DNA from: Hyperoplus lanceolatus
Lineage: Eukaryota; Chordata; Actinopteri; Uranoscopiformes; Ammodytidae
Length of the DNA: 64,000 nucleotides
NCBI GenBank assembly: GCA_026929865.2
Contig: CM049397.1
Span: forward strand, 3,852,001 to 3,916,000
Direction: 5' to 3'
Shown piece by piece: positions 21,840 to 32,617 of this stretch (position 1 is its first letter; the number at the start of each line of letters is the position of its first letter). Under the pieces are notes generated by a model. That model had not been told where the DNA came from, ran no database searches, and was given only the letters and a program-made list of their open reading frames with translations. A program made the position numbers and the translations under genes.

Positions 21840-22566
21840 TCTCCAGAGACCTAAGGAAGATGGCCCACCAGCCACCAGCATGTTCTGATGATCCCAAACG
21901 ACCTCTCCACAATGTTGCGCCCTCTGGCCTTTTGTACCGGCCTTCAATATGACCTGGTAATCAACATTCACATGGATGGGTGGCGGTAGAGCCTAATGAT
22001 GGCCACGGGACACTGCAGGCAGGAGTACCCTCCATCACCCAGCAAGAAGTAGGTGGGTACGGGGCCTACTTGTAGAACGGGGAACGCCGGAGCACGAGAG
22101 CATCATGCACCGACCCCGGGTTCCCGATGTAAATGTCTATACATTTGCTCTTAGCATCACAGATACCCTGCAGGATGATGGAAGTGAAGAGCTTCCTGTT
22201 AAAGTAGCTTTTCTTTTGTTCTGCATGTGGCAGAACTCTGACATGGCACCCATCAATGCCCCGGCAGCAGATCTGTAGGCTGAGCAAAGCCTGCCCCCAC
22301 CTCCTCCATCTCCTCTGGCTTGGGGAAATGGATGACCCGATGGAGGATGGCCTCCACCACGCCATGGACCGTCACCCTGCACAACGCACCACAGGCCAGC
22401 TTGAATTTGGGACGCTGCTGGCCTTGCTGCCCCGGCCGGAAGAAAGCCCGTGGATGGAGCCATGAGGTCGAGGTGCTGATGGGGGTAGCCTGTCGAAGCT
22501 ATCCCTGGAGAGCCTGAAGGCTGGCTTCAGGTCCCCTCCAGAAAAGAAGACAGCCAGGATAGGCAC
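21840..22566 (-). pseudogene. HARBI1-like Harbinger transposase, decayed
   Basis: The minus strand in shifting frames shows FKLACGALCRVTVHGVVEAI and then FPKPEEMEEVGAGFAQ (about 22460-22275), then GIDGCHVRVLP with the first catalytic Asp, FTSIILQGICDAKSKCIDIY, then NPGSVHDALVLRRSPFY with the second Asp (22270-22066), and beyond a stop FLLGDGGYSCLQ with the third acidic motif (about 22045-22010). This order is that of DDE nucleases of the HARBI1 type. At least two frame changes and several stops make it inactive. The N-terminal part is not recognised. Confidence 0.8.
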
Positions 22567-22695
22567 AGGGGTGTTGAGCTTTGTGTACAGCTGTGAGCTG
22601 CTTCTAAAAATAATAATAAATATATTTTTAACATCGTTGATTCAGTTATTTACTATTTATATTATTTATGTTTATTGTGTGTGTGTGTGTATATA

Positions 22696-22928
22696 GCCCT
22701 GGAAAAAAATTAAGAGACCACTCCAAATGTTCAGTGTCTCTTGTTTTATTTTTAAGAGGCATATGTATGGCTTAAAATGAACATTTTGATTTTATACTAT
22801 AAAGTACTGACAACATTTCTTCCAAATTCACAATTAAAGTATTGTCATTCAGACCATTTTCAATAAGTATTTTAGAGATAAGAAATTTTAAGAAAAATCC
22901 GGACTGGTCTCTTAATTTTTTCCGGCGC
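22696..22928. mobile_element. Mariner-like MITE, inserted in Harbinger C
   Basis: A 233-bp element with TIRs GGAAAAAAATTAAGAGACCA and TGGTCTCTTAATTTTTTCC, flanked by TA (22694-22695 and 22929-22930). Terminal sequence and TA target fit a Tc1/mariner non-autonomous element. It is the fourth level of the nest. Confidence 0.8.
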
Positions 22929-25072
22929 TATATATATTTACTATTGATAGATAGATATACCAGTATATGCCTTATTTGTTTATTTTAAGTACAATCAATT
23001 GCAATTATGTATTTAATATGTATTGTCTGCTAAGAAGTGTTAAAGTCTATCAGAATTAAAAAATCCATTAAACATTTAACTTGTTTGATCAGTAAAGGAC
23101 CTATGAATTATTACATGCCTAGGTTTTTTTAATACATTTTAGCCTGTTATATATGTTGTGTGTAGCTTTAAGGGGCTTCAACTTTCCACCCTGTGGTAAA
23201 ATGATAATTCACTCATTACAGTCAAGTGTATTTATCAATATTAAACGATAAATTGAAAGGTTAAAAACAAGCCATAACAATAAAACACATACGACGTGAG
23301 ATAGACAACTGAGGAGGGCTCGTCTCCACCGCATCCCAGCTCTGTAGCACAGTTAACGAGCCGAGGTGATGACGCCATCGAGTCCGCTGCCGTTCCAATT
23401 GCAGGTGCGTGCTCCCGTTCTCGCAAGTCTGGACTTGGAAGTTCAGACTTGGCAAGTTCGAACTTCCAAGTCCGCAAGTCCGTACTTTGTGTACTTGGAA
23501 TTGAGAAACGGCCTGTATCTCATGGGGGGTCTCAGTGTCCCCCGCTCGTGGCACAAACACTGTTATGTGAGGATATGCACTTGTTTGCGTCCACTTTTAT
23601 GTCGGATCGCTTCTTTTTATTTCGGCCACAGCGTTCACAGAGATCGCCACAGGCTGCACTCTGACGCCTTTACGCTCACACTGCCACCAAACTATATTTT
23701 CCCTGGTCGCCACTTCTCCAACGGGTACTTCGGGGTGACCGCAGTGATCCACACCGTGTGGAGTCTATTTTTCAATTTCCCTTTCAGTCGGCGATAGCCA
23801 CTACCGCCTTCATGCACTCAGTAAATGATATTAATTTGGGCGTGTTGATGACTATGTATGGGTAAATATGGGCGGTACGTGAAGCCCGCAAAGTCTGCGC
23901 CACATTTAGAGTTGATTGTGATTTATAAAGGGAAACAGGCGTAGGACGTGAGTGCGCACTGTTTTATAAATCCGAATATTTTTGTTCGCACGTACATCCT
24001 ACATTTCTTCCGTACGCCAGCTTCCACGTGAATCCCACGCAAAGCTTTATAAATGAGGCCCCTGATCTGGCGCTTGGTCATTTTGTGTCAAAAAATGGTT
24101 CAACGCCCAACGCTACGCAGCTAGTCTCCCCCCCGATATATGTATTCCCCTAATCAACCATGGCTGCGATCAGACCCGACACAACAGCGTTCATGTCCGC
24201 ACAAAAACAACAACAACACGGCCAACAATTGTGCCAAAAGACAAATAAACAGTAACTGAACGGAACAAATAGCCTTAAAACAGCATTACAGATTCACGCC
24301 ACTCGGAAATGAACACAAACAGCAAGGCAGCACCATACCAAACACATTTACAGCAGCATTGTGCGCAGGGCAGTAGGAAATAAGGGCAAGTAGCCTACAT
24401 TACCCTACCTGGCTGTGACGGGACCGTGGCTGGCGTAGATATAGGCATAAACACCGGTGCTTCGCTGTACTCGTTGTGAAAGTTCCCCGGACTTAGCCGT
24501 TATGTTTGGTTTCATTATATGGAGGTGGTTGCCGCATACAACCGGGTGAGTTAACTAACGTTATCCGACCGGTGCTAACTTGGTTTATCGGCTAAAGCAC
24601 AGCCGCACATATTCACTGAATTAACCAGGAAGCCCATTCTCCTGGCTCATTTTCCCCACGTCTTCTAACCCAACCCCGAGCGGCTTCATATCACCAGCCA
24701 GCCGCAAATACATTTCCTACTCGGTGTTTCTCAGCCTCTGTGTTGTCCTCCCACCGTGCCAATGTCCGTGACGTCGGGTCAAGCTCACCGCTGATTGGCC
24801 AACGCGGCTAAACGTCACGCGATGGAGCATTAAAAGTTAAATTTTTTGAACTTGCGCGATGGTGCGGTGACGCTTTGGTAACGCGGCTCCCGCGCCCAAA
24901 GCATCATCGGGCCTAAACCAATGGTTCCCTATGCAAAAATAGGATTTTTCAACGCAGCCACCGCACCCAACGCGTTTCGTGTGTTCGCACCTTTACAGTT
25001 AGACAGGGAACCAGCTTGACCTCAGCAACCTTTCTTTCCACTTCACTACAACTTCCCACTGTCTGTGCTCCT

Positions 25073-25620
25073 TGTCATGATTATGCCTGGGCCTCTTTGC
25101 CTCGGTTTTATTTTTTGCCCTTTGCCTGTCTGCTTGTCTGTTGTATTGCAATGTTGGAGCAGGTGTGTGGGAGTCAGTTCAAGCACTCACAGCTGCCAGC
25201 AATCACCAATCAACCACTCTTCATATACTCGGCCCGACCTTCCAGATACTGCCAGATTGTAGTCTCGGTTCACGCAGTCAGTAGCGCTATCTCTTGTTAC
25301 CTACTTGTTTGCAGCTCCGTTTGCATTTCTGCCTCGTGCTCATTCTTGTTGTTTTTTCTGCCACAGCTCTCCCGGTCTGACTCCCCCATCGGCTTCAACC
25401 TGCACCAGCGAGCACTTCCCCCCGCGTATTATATTGTGTATGTATATCTGTTTGTGCTTAAAACATGTATTAGTGAGAGAGCGTATTCGTGCCAAATCAG
25501 TCGGATCTTTTTCACAGAGAATATCTTGCCGCTTTCAACGAGTCATCTGTCATGTCCTGGCGCCTTTGGGAAAACACAGGCTTATTTAATTCCCAGTGCA
25601 ACCGCAATAGTATTTTTTTG
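25073..25620. mobile_element. Possible solo LTR
   Basis: It begins TGTCATGA like the gypsy LTR at 38974 and is similarly T/C-rich, with a long chance frame (25016-25642). The terminal CA and a target duplication could not be fixed, so this is tentative. Confidence 0.3.
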
Positions 25621-26403
25621 TTGTTTGAAAAAGGATGTATAGGTTCAATGCATGGCTGCAATAGAGCTTTGATCTGTGTCCACAGGAGCTTTCAGCCATC
25701 CTCTGACCTGTGTAGTTCAGTGATACAAGGTTCAAACACCAAGCACGGTCAGCTTGGTTACAGTCTCTGGAGTGAAGCAACATTTTGTATTTGAAAGATT
25801 TATTTCCCTCTTATTGGTAATTCATGATTTCAACCCTATTAATGTTTCATCAGAAAAAAGCTCTCAGATGCACCCAGCAGCAGGGTAGGGTAAGCAGCAT
25901 TTTTTATTTGCCCCTGTGAACTATATGTGTTGGCGGGCATTTGTTAGGATTTATTTCCACTGCAATTTTATCAAATGTTGAGAAATACCTTGTTTCCTCT
26001 ATCAGGGTTTTCTCCTGATCTGAGTCTGATTGCATCGTTTAGCTTCTCTATTCAGCTATTGGCTAGAGCTCCTGGTGTGGTGCCAAAAAGTGATCGCCTT
26101 CCAAAAAGTCCTTTCCGTTATATATCGCTTAGTTATAAGTGTACAGCTGCAGTGTGACAGGTTGGAGCCAGCACAGTCCCTTTCACATGCTGGAAATACC
26201 TTTTTATTTGACAAATTCACTTTGAGGCACCACATCGGCCCTCTGCTTTTAGCCTGTTGCATTTAGATTCATAAGAACTAGAGGGGACTTCGATAGATGT
26301 TGGCAATCAGACCTGTCTCAGTTTTGAGTTTAGGAAAGTACTACAGATGCCTTCCTGTCCATTTTAGACTCTGGCTTTGCGAATGCACATAAAAAAAGGG
26401 AAG
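25621..26403. other. No gene seen
   Basis: No recognisable coding or repeat structure. Confidence 0.4.
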
Positions 26404-26680
26404 ACCATAGATAGTATATAAAATGGATGCAGCATCCGGGCTGATCTCAGTTATTTCAACTGCATCCAATCTTCCTCTTCTATGCGCATTGCCAACTTGT
26501 CAGCATTTGACTCCGCCTCATTTCCTCTTACCAAAAAGGGCATTGATGTGACGTCGGGGGGAGGGAGATACGCCCATGTTGCTGACGTATAGTGAATTAG
26601 CAACATTAGCACGACTGCCAGGAGCTAGGCTAACAACACACGCTCTACTTGGTAAGTTCCATAGATAGTTTATAAAATGT
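26404..26680. repeat. Segment bounded by direct CCATAGATAGT-TATAAAAT repeats
   Basis: The motif CCATAGATAGTATATAAAAT at 26405 recurs in the same orientation at 26660 (CCATAGATAGTTTATAAAAT). Between them is a CpG-richer block. Nature unknown. Confidence 0.4.
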
Positions 26681-27407
26681 GTCAATATGAAGGAGTTTGG
26701 CTGCTTATCCTGACAACTAGCCTCCCAGACGAGGTGAGGGCCAGCGGCTAGAAGTCACTCGAGAGGCACCGCCCCTAATTATTCATACATTTTAACCTCC
26801 AATAGAAAAAAGCAAGCTTGGTACAAACAATTAAGCGCCTTAGTGTTGTCATGGAGATATGACCTAAACACAGTGTTTCCCGCAGGATTTTTTTCAGCAG
26901 CGGGTGGTGTGGTCCCCAAACCCTCTAGGGAGGTCTGGGGGCATGCCCCCCGGCCAATTTTTTAAGTACCATTTACATTTGAATGCATGAATCTGGTGCA
27001 CTTTGAGAGGAGAATATGCACTTAAATCCTATTCAAACAGTCCTGTGTATTACTGTACATAGGATTATTATTTGCCTTTTGTGTCTTCATTTACAGATTT
27101 TGACATTTTTGTATAGAAATTAATGTTTAAACAAAAAATGCCACAACGCAAAAATAATTTGCACAATTTATTTACAGTTTTTGCCTAATGCTTAAACCAG
27201 GGCTGCCAAGTTTCACCAAAAGTTTGGAGTGAGATTTTTTGGCCGAGGGACCCAAAACCGTGTCCTCTCTCCCACCCAATCATTTTTGCTAGTGTCCTGC
27301 AAGTTTATATATTGTTCATAATAAATCAGAAATAAAGACAATTGGAAAATGTGATCAAACATCTTATTAAAATAAACTAATTCATGAATTGCAAAGTCGT
27401 AGGACAG

Positions 27408-27825
27408 CAGTGTTTCCCGCTGCTGAATGAACGTGCGCCGCTGCTATAAAAATCCTTCTCCTCCGCATTTTCAATTTTTTATTTTTTTTTGGTACGTAGC
27501 TCCTTTCAGAAAATGGGCAGCGCGTAACGTAAATTGCGCAGCACACGGCACATAATCACGTAGCCAACATCAAAGAACAGCGAGTGTGGCAGTTGTTGGC
27601 AGTAGTAGCCTACACGGTTGCAAAGTTACATTGATTCTAGCAGCGAGTGAAGCGGAAGAGCGACGAAAGAAGGAAAGAGAGAGAGAGACAGAGAGAGCGT
27701 AAGTTGCTAAAATGTGTCGCTACATGACCACCAGTGTTAAAAACTCTCTGAGCCCTATCGTAATTTAATTTAATTTTATCTAGGCTATAAACCGCAACCT
27801 CCGTGCCGTTTTTCCTCTAGTAGAC

Positions 27826-27911
<86 letters not shown>

Positions 27912-29390
27912 TTTCGGGAACTTTGAAAAATGAATCCATACTGTTAGATCCGATGTTGTTCTTTATTGCCATATAAAATCCGTTTTCATTGCGTATTTTA
28001 GTTAGGGATTTATGCTAATCGCCTGTAAGCATGTGGTCATTAGCATACATGCAGGGAAAAAGCCTATGGACTTTTTAGAGCATGAATAGTTTCTATTAGG
28101 CTATGTATAACTTATATTTATTTTATAATTTTCTCATCACTTTTTGACTCCCAAGACTAAGAAGAAGTGTTTTAAGCAATAACAAGCTCAATCAAGTTGC
28201 CTTTTTATGTCATATCAATAAATAATTGTGAGATATTTTTAGCTTTTTTACTGTCTAATTGATAATTTCCTACATTCAAACGACATCACTGCAGCACACA
28301 TATTCTGATAGTCCAGGTTGTGGCCCAAATAAATGATAGCTTGACAGCTATGCATTATAGGGGTGATGAATGCAATCTTAATAAGAGAATAAATCCAGGT
28401 AAACCAAAACATCTCAAAAATGGCTTAGGGCTCAAAGGTTAAAAGGCTGGTACAAGCTCTTAAGGGATGCACTGTGCACAATGTATATATACATAGTTAA
28501 ATAATATATATTACATTTGCAGATGAGTCTAAAAAGCTGGGTGAAAAAGAAAGGCAGACGGGGACAATGGAGGAGCTGAGGTTAGTAAAGCAAATTAGGG
28601 AAGCAAACTTTCAAGCTAATGAGAATTTTCTTTTGGATTTGAATGCATAATATAGGTGATATTATTTGAACATTACAAATACATGTATATAGGGTAATTT
28701 GAAGGAAACAAATAAGATTTCTAGCATTTCTTACTTGTTGTTTAAGTGCTCAAGTTTATTACAGACAATACAGGTAGACCAAGTAAGGGAGGAAAGAGAA
28801 GTGACAGAGAAGCAAGGAGAACAAGAGAGAGAGGGTGCAGTGGTAGATCCTGATAGGTGTTTTGTCCATGATTGCAGGATATTTAATTTTTGAACAATGT
28901 GTCTTATGTAAAAAACAGTGTGTAGTGTGTTGGAGAATTTCAAACACAGTGCAAAGCACTTATTGTGTTTGTAGGGTTGGTGCTTGTGTTTAGGGCATGG
29001 TTACAAAAGTCAGAGGTTGTGATGCTTTGGGCATAGCAACCACGTTTAGTGTTTAAGCATTAGGCAAAAATCTGTAAATAAATTGTGCAAATTATTTTTG
29101 CGTTGTGGCATTTTTTGTTTAAATATTAATTTCTATACAAAACTGTCAAAATCTGTAAATGAAGACACAAAAGGCAAAGTTACAACACCAATAATCCTAT
29201 CTACAGTAATACACAGGACTGTGTGAATAGGATTTAAGTGCATATTCTCCTCTCAAAGTGCACCAGATTCATGGATTCCAATGTACAGGGTACAAAAAAA
29301 ATTTGGCCGGGGGGGCATGCCCCCGGACCCCCCTTAGAGGGTTCGGGGACCACAGCACCGCTGCTGAAAAAAATTCTGCGGGAAACACTG
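27408..29390 (+). mobile_element. hAT copy X2 (CAGTGTTTCCC family), inside Y
   Basis: Termini CAGTGTTTCCCGC (27408) and GCGGGAAACACTG (ending 29390). Matches X3 (41560-43652, reversed) over its left three quarters and X1 over its right quarter. A (GT)n tract lies at 27833-27908. A small exon-like block at 28523-28579 sits between TTTGCAG and GTTAGT, but no transposase domain is visible. Flanks share only GGACAG, short for a hAT duplication. Confidence 0.75.
27833..27908. repeat. (GT)n microsatellite
   Basis: About 38 uninterrupted GT units inside hAT copy X2. The reversed copy X3 has only a short CACACACACA at the equivalent place. Confidence 0.95.
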
Positions 29391-29945
29391 GACAGGTTTT
29401 AATTAAACATTGGGTGTGGACACATTATAAGTGGGGGTCCCCCCTCGGAACATTTTGAGCATTAAACACTTAATTTCCTGCATTCTGGTGAATTTTTATG
29501 AAGCAATGTGTGCCTTTTCTGCATTCATTTTTATGTAAAGTAAAAGAGAACATTCACGGTTTCGCTGACACAAATGTTGAATAGCATTCAATTCATGTGT
29601 AGTGCTTTCAAATATCTCCTGTAGCCTATTGTTAAATATTTGGTTAAACTGTAATAAAGGTAATTATTCTATATCATGTCTACTATTGAGGGTTGAGTGG
29701 CTGGTGGTATTTTACTAGCAGCATTAGGCTTTATTCAAAGAAATAAAAAAATAGGGAACAGTTCAACACCAAAGCAAACTACTAGGCTAAAATAAAACAT
29801 CTGGGTTACTTGGTCCCTCCTCTTAGGCTACCTTGATTTGTGTTATGAAAAGTGCTATAAATGTGCAATACATAGGCTACAGTTCATTACACAGAAGAAT
29901 AAAAGCATTTTTATTGGCGGATGAGTCATTTGTTACTTTGCAAAC

Positions 29946-31049
29946 TACCCAGGGGGCAAAGTGATTTTATGGACATGGAGCGTTGTAAAAGGTTGTTCAC
30001 CGAAAATGACATCTAGGACCTTCCACGATCACAACCTGGGTGGACAACCTGGTCAACAAGCTGCTGGAAAGCTACAGCGGGCCGACATAGAGCATATCAG
30101 AACCACTGTTTAAGCGAATGGGGGTGAATGGGGATGGGCTAATAGGGAATTCTTTTGAAATTATAGATATCATTATGAAACTTTGCCAGTTGATTACTGA
30201 CATTGAAACAAACACTTTTTGTATTACAGTATTTTCCAAAATGTTTAAATAAATATGAAAAATCATCAATATCTTACTAATGATGCGTAAATTTGCATAT
30301 CTGCAAAGCCCCAAAATCTAGATGTTGGAAGAAAACAAAGTCAATTTGTTTTTAAATTTTGAAAACAAAACAAGTGTCCAACTGCCTGAAGCCTTTCCTA
30401 ATCACAGTTCAAATTTGATCAATAACCCATTGAAAATAAATTTTTTACACAGTTACATTTCATGTGCCATGGACCAAATGTGTCCTTTTGGAGTCTCCAG
30501 CTGGTATTTTAGGAAACGGCTAGACATTCCCTTGGAAAAAACAGTGTAAAAAATGCATTTTCTATGGGTTATTGATCAAATTTGAACTGTGATTAGGAAA
30601 GGCTTCAGGCAGTTGTACACTTGTTTTGTTTTCAAAATTTAAAAACAAATTGACTCTGCTTTTGTCCAACATCTACATTTTGGGGCTTTGCATATATGCA
30701 AATGTACGCATCATTAGTAAGATATTGATGATTTGTCATATTTATTCAAACTTTTTGGAAAATACTGTAATACAAAAAGTTGTTGTTTTAATGTCAGTAA
30801 TCAACTTGCAAAGTTTCATAATGATATCTGTAAGTTTAAAAAATTCCCTATTAGCCCACCCCCATTCGCTTAAACAGTGGTTCTGATATGCTCTTTGTCG
30901 GCCCCCTATAGCTTTCCAGCAGCTTGTTGACCAGGTTGTCCACCCAGGTTGGGATCCTTGAAGGTCCTGGATATCATTTCTGGTGAACAACCTTTTACAA
31001 CGCTCCATGTCTGTTTTTCAAAAAAAAAGGGGGTTTTGCCCCCTAGGTA
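29946..31049. mobile_element. 1.1-kb foldback element
   Basis: Arms 29970-30452 and 30541-31012 are inverted copies of about 480 bp with an 88-bp loop. The outermost ends TACCCAGGGGGCAAA and TTTTGCCCCCTAGGTA are also inverted repeats, with AAC on each side as a possible 3-bp duplication. Frames of 75-88 codons on both strands mirror each other through the palindrome and are not taken as genes. Family not recognised. Confidence 0.8.
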
Positions 31050-31726
31050 AACCTAATTTTCAAACTAAATTACCAAAAAACAATATACAAAACGATCCAA
31101 AGATCTTCTAAATTTACTTGAGTGAAATTGAAGGGTTAATATGTTTGATGCGCACGCGCGCTCACCGGCCGGCGGGGACACAATTCTTATCAGCGGTAAC
31201 TTGGCAGGCTATCAACACACACCTCAGAAGAGAAGGTATAGGTAGGGGGCTCGCCTCCCGCTTCGAATCCACAGTGCACATCAAAGCATAACGTTAATGC
31301 GCGTTCAGAAAGAGGAAGTCACGGCACTCATGTCTGTTAGCTTTTCAAAATAAGAATTTGAAAATAAAGTCCCGCAAAACAAATGTTATTTTGGGGATTA
31401 ATTTCTCCGCGTGAGAAATTTCAGGTGTGGCGTGTGAGAGTATGAACGGGTTAATTTGCGTGTGTCTCACGGCCAAAGAGTGAGACTTGGCAGCTATGCT
31501 TAAACACTAAAAGTGGTTGCTAGGCCCAAAGCATCACAACTTCTGACTTTTGTAACCATGCCCTAAACAAAAGCACCAACCCTACAAACACAATACATGC
31601 TTTGCACTGTGTTTGAAATTCACCAACACACTTCTTTCAAAACACTACACACTGTTGTTTACATAAAACGCATTGTTCAAAAATATAATCTCCTGCAATC
31701 ATTGGCAAAACACATCTTTTTAAATT

Positions 31727-32609
31727 ACAAACCACAACTAAAATTAGAAAAGAACACAGACTCACACACATGAAAAATAATTCAGATTTATAAAACTGTT
31801 ACACGCAATCTTCCTTTTATAAATACCCACCTGCGGTGAATTGTGCGCCGACGATCTCCGCCCCGTGTCATCCCACTTCACCTCCCATTTTCATCCCACA
31901 ATCTACCGTAAATGGCGAATGCTAAATAGCTCCTGAATATGGTGACGCTCTTAATAAGCACGGAATTTTGACTGACACAAGGAGAACTTGGAGGTGACCG
32001 GCCGCAAAGAAAGCGACTAGGAAGGAAGAAAGCCTGTGTCATGCACTGCGGTAACTTGCACACAAACACACACTCAGGCGCGCGCTGATCACATATGATT
32101 GGCACAGTCATTATAGTCTTTGTAAAGCAGTTTCGCCCAACATTGTACTGTATGAAATATCACATATTAGCCTACCTGTAGGACTATATGTAGGCCTATA
32201 TAAAATGTGTTGTGAGAAGTGAAATAATGCATTAGCCTATAGTCTATTCCAGAGCATTGTTTCCGTCCCGTGAGATCCACACATTTCCAACAACGCCAGA
32301 TTACAGTTTAAATTTCCAGGGTAAATTGTTATGGGAAAAAGATGTACATTATAATTTGCTAAATTTACTACATGATTTTATCCAACGAAATATACAGTTT
32401 TATTTAATATGTTTGGCCTTCTCTTAGTTCAAAACTATTTTAAAAACACTGCCTAAAATAAAATTTGCTCTCCCGCTGGTCACACACGAAAACCCCTCCC
32501 GACGTAGCCTATATTATTATAGAGTAGCGCTATAAGATTCAATTTAAAAATATAACCAAAACATGTTAACCTACTTGATAGGTAATTCAACCTACATCAT
32601 AACTGCATA
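31727..32609. other. No gene seen
   Basis: TTATAAATACCCACC near 31818 and TTTATAAATACCAACG near 35112 look like related subterminal sequence of an element interrupted by the hAT at 32618, but ends could not be set. Confidence 0.3.
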
Positions 32610-32617
32610 TCATAGAC

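Larger units (their letters stand above)
20622..23513. mobile_element. Harbinger element C with transposase, inserted in B
   Basis: TIRs GGCCGTTTCTCAATTC (20622) and GAATTGAGAAACGGCC (ending 23513), flanked by TGT on both sides (20619-20621 and 23514-23516). It is 2,892 bp long and carries a broken HARBI1-like transposase on the minus strand. The subterminal parts repeat the motif ACTTG/CAAGT. Confidence 0.85.
19868..24061. mobile_element. Harbinger element B, inserted in A
   Basis: TIRs GGGCCTCATTTATAAA (19868) and TTTATAAATGAGGCCC (ending 24061), with CTG on each side (19865-19867 and 24062-24064). CWG is the other known Harbinger target type. Outside the inner insertion it is about 1.3 kb, with GTACGC/GCGTAC-rich subterminal sequence. 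Confidence 0.85.
19812..24992. mobile_element. Harbinger element A (outermost of the nest)
   Basis: TIRs AGGTGCGAACAC (19812) and GTGTTCGCACCT (ending 24992) are flanked on both sides by TTA (19809-19811 and 24993-24995), the TWA-type 3-bp duplication of Harbinger. Without the nested insertion it is about 1 kb (19812-19867 plus 24065-24992) and has no transposase, so it is a non-autonomous copy. Its right end matches 437-598. Confidence 0.85.
27198..31497. mobile_element. hAT element Y, inserted into X1
   Basis: Ends CAGGGCTGCCAAGTTTCAC (27198) and GTGAGACTTGGCAGC (ending 31494-31497) are imperfect inverted repeats, flanked by the identical 8-mer GCTTAAAC (27190-27197 and 31498-31505), the hAT target length. 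Y carries another X-family copy (27408-29390) and a foldback (29946-31049); its own sequence is about 1.2 kb and non-coding. Confidence 0.8.
26871..31726 (-). mobile_element. hAT copy X1 (CAGTGTTTCCC family), split by hAT Y
   Basis: The terminus CAGTGTTTCCCGCAG is at 26871. Segments 26871-27197 and 31498-31726 together match, in reverse, 29390 down to about 28850 of copy X2, proving they were one piece before element Y inserted. The remaining half of X1 is missing beyond 31726. No transposase is recognisable. Confidence 0.75.

Noticed and set aside
25016-25642. 208-codon plus-strand frame
   Set aside because: No domain, biased toward Ser/Cys/Leu from T/C-rich sequence, overlapped by other open frames, and probably part of an LTR-like repeat.
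27400-29396. GGACAG as target duplication of hAT copy X2
   Set aside because: Only 5-6 bases, in a register that overlaps the terminal G; hAT duplications are 8 bp.
29972-31008. Frames of 75-88 codons in the second foldback as genes
   Set aside because: The two arms mirror each other and neither translation shows a known motif.
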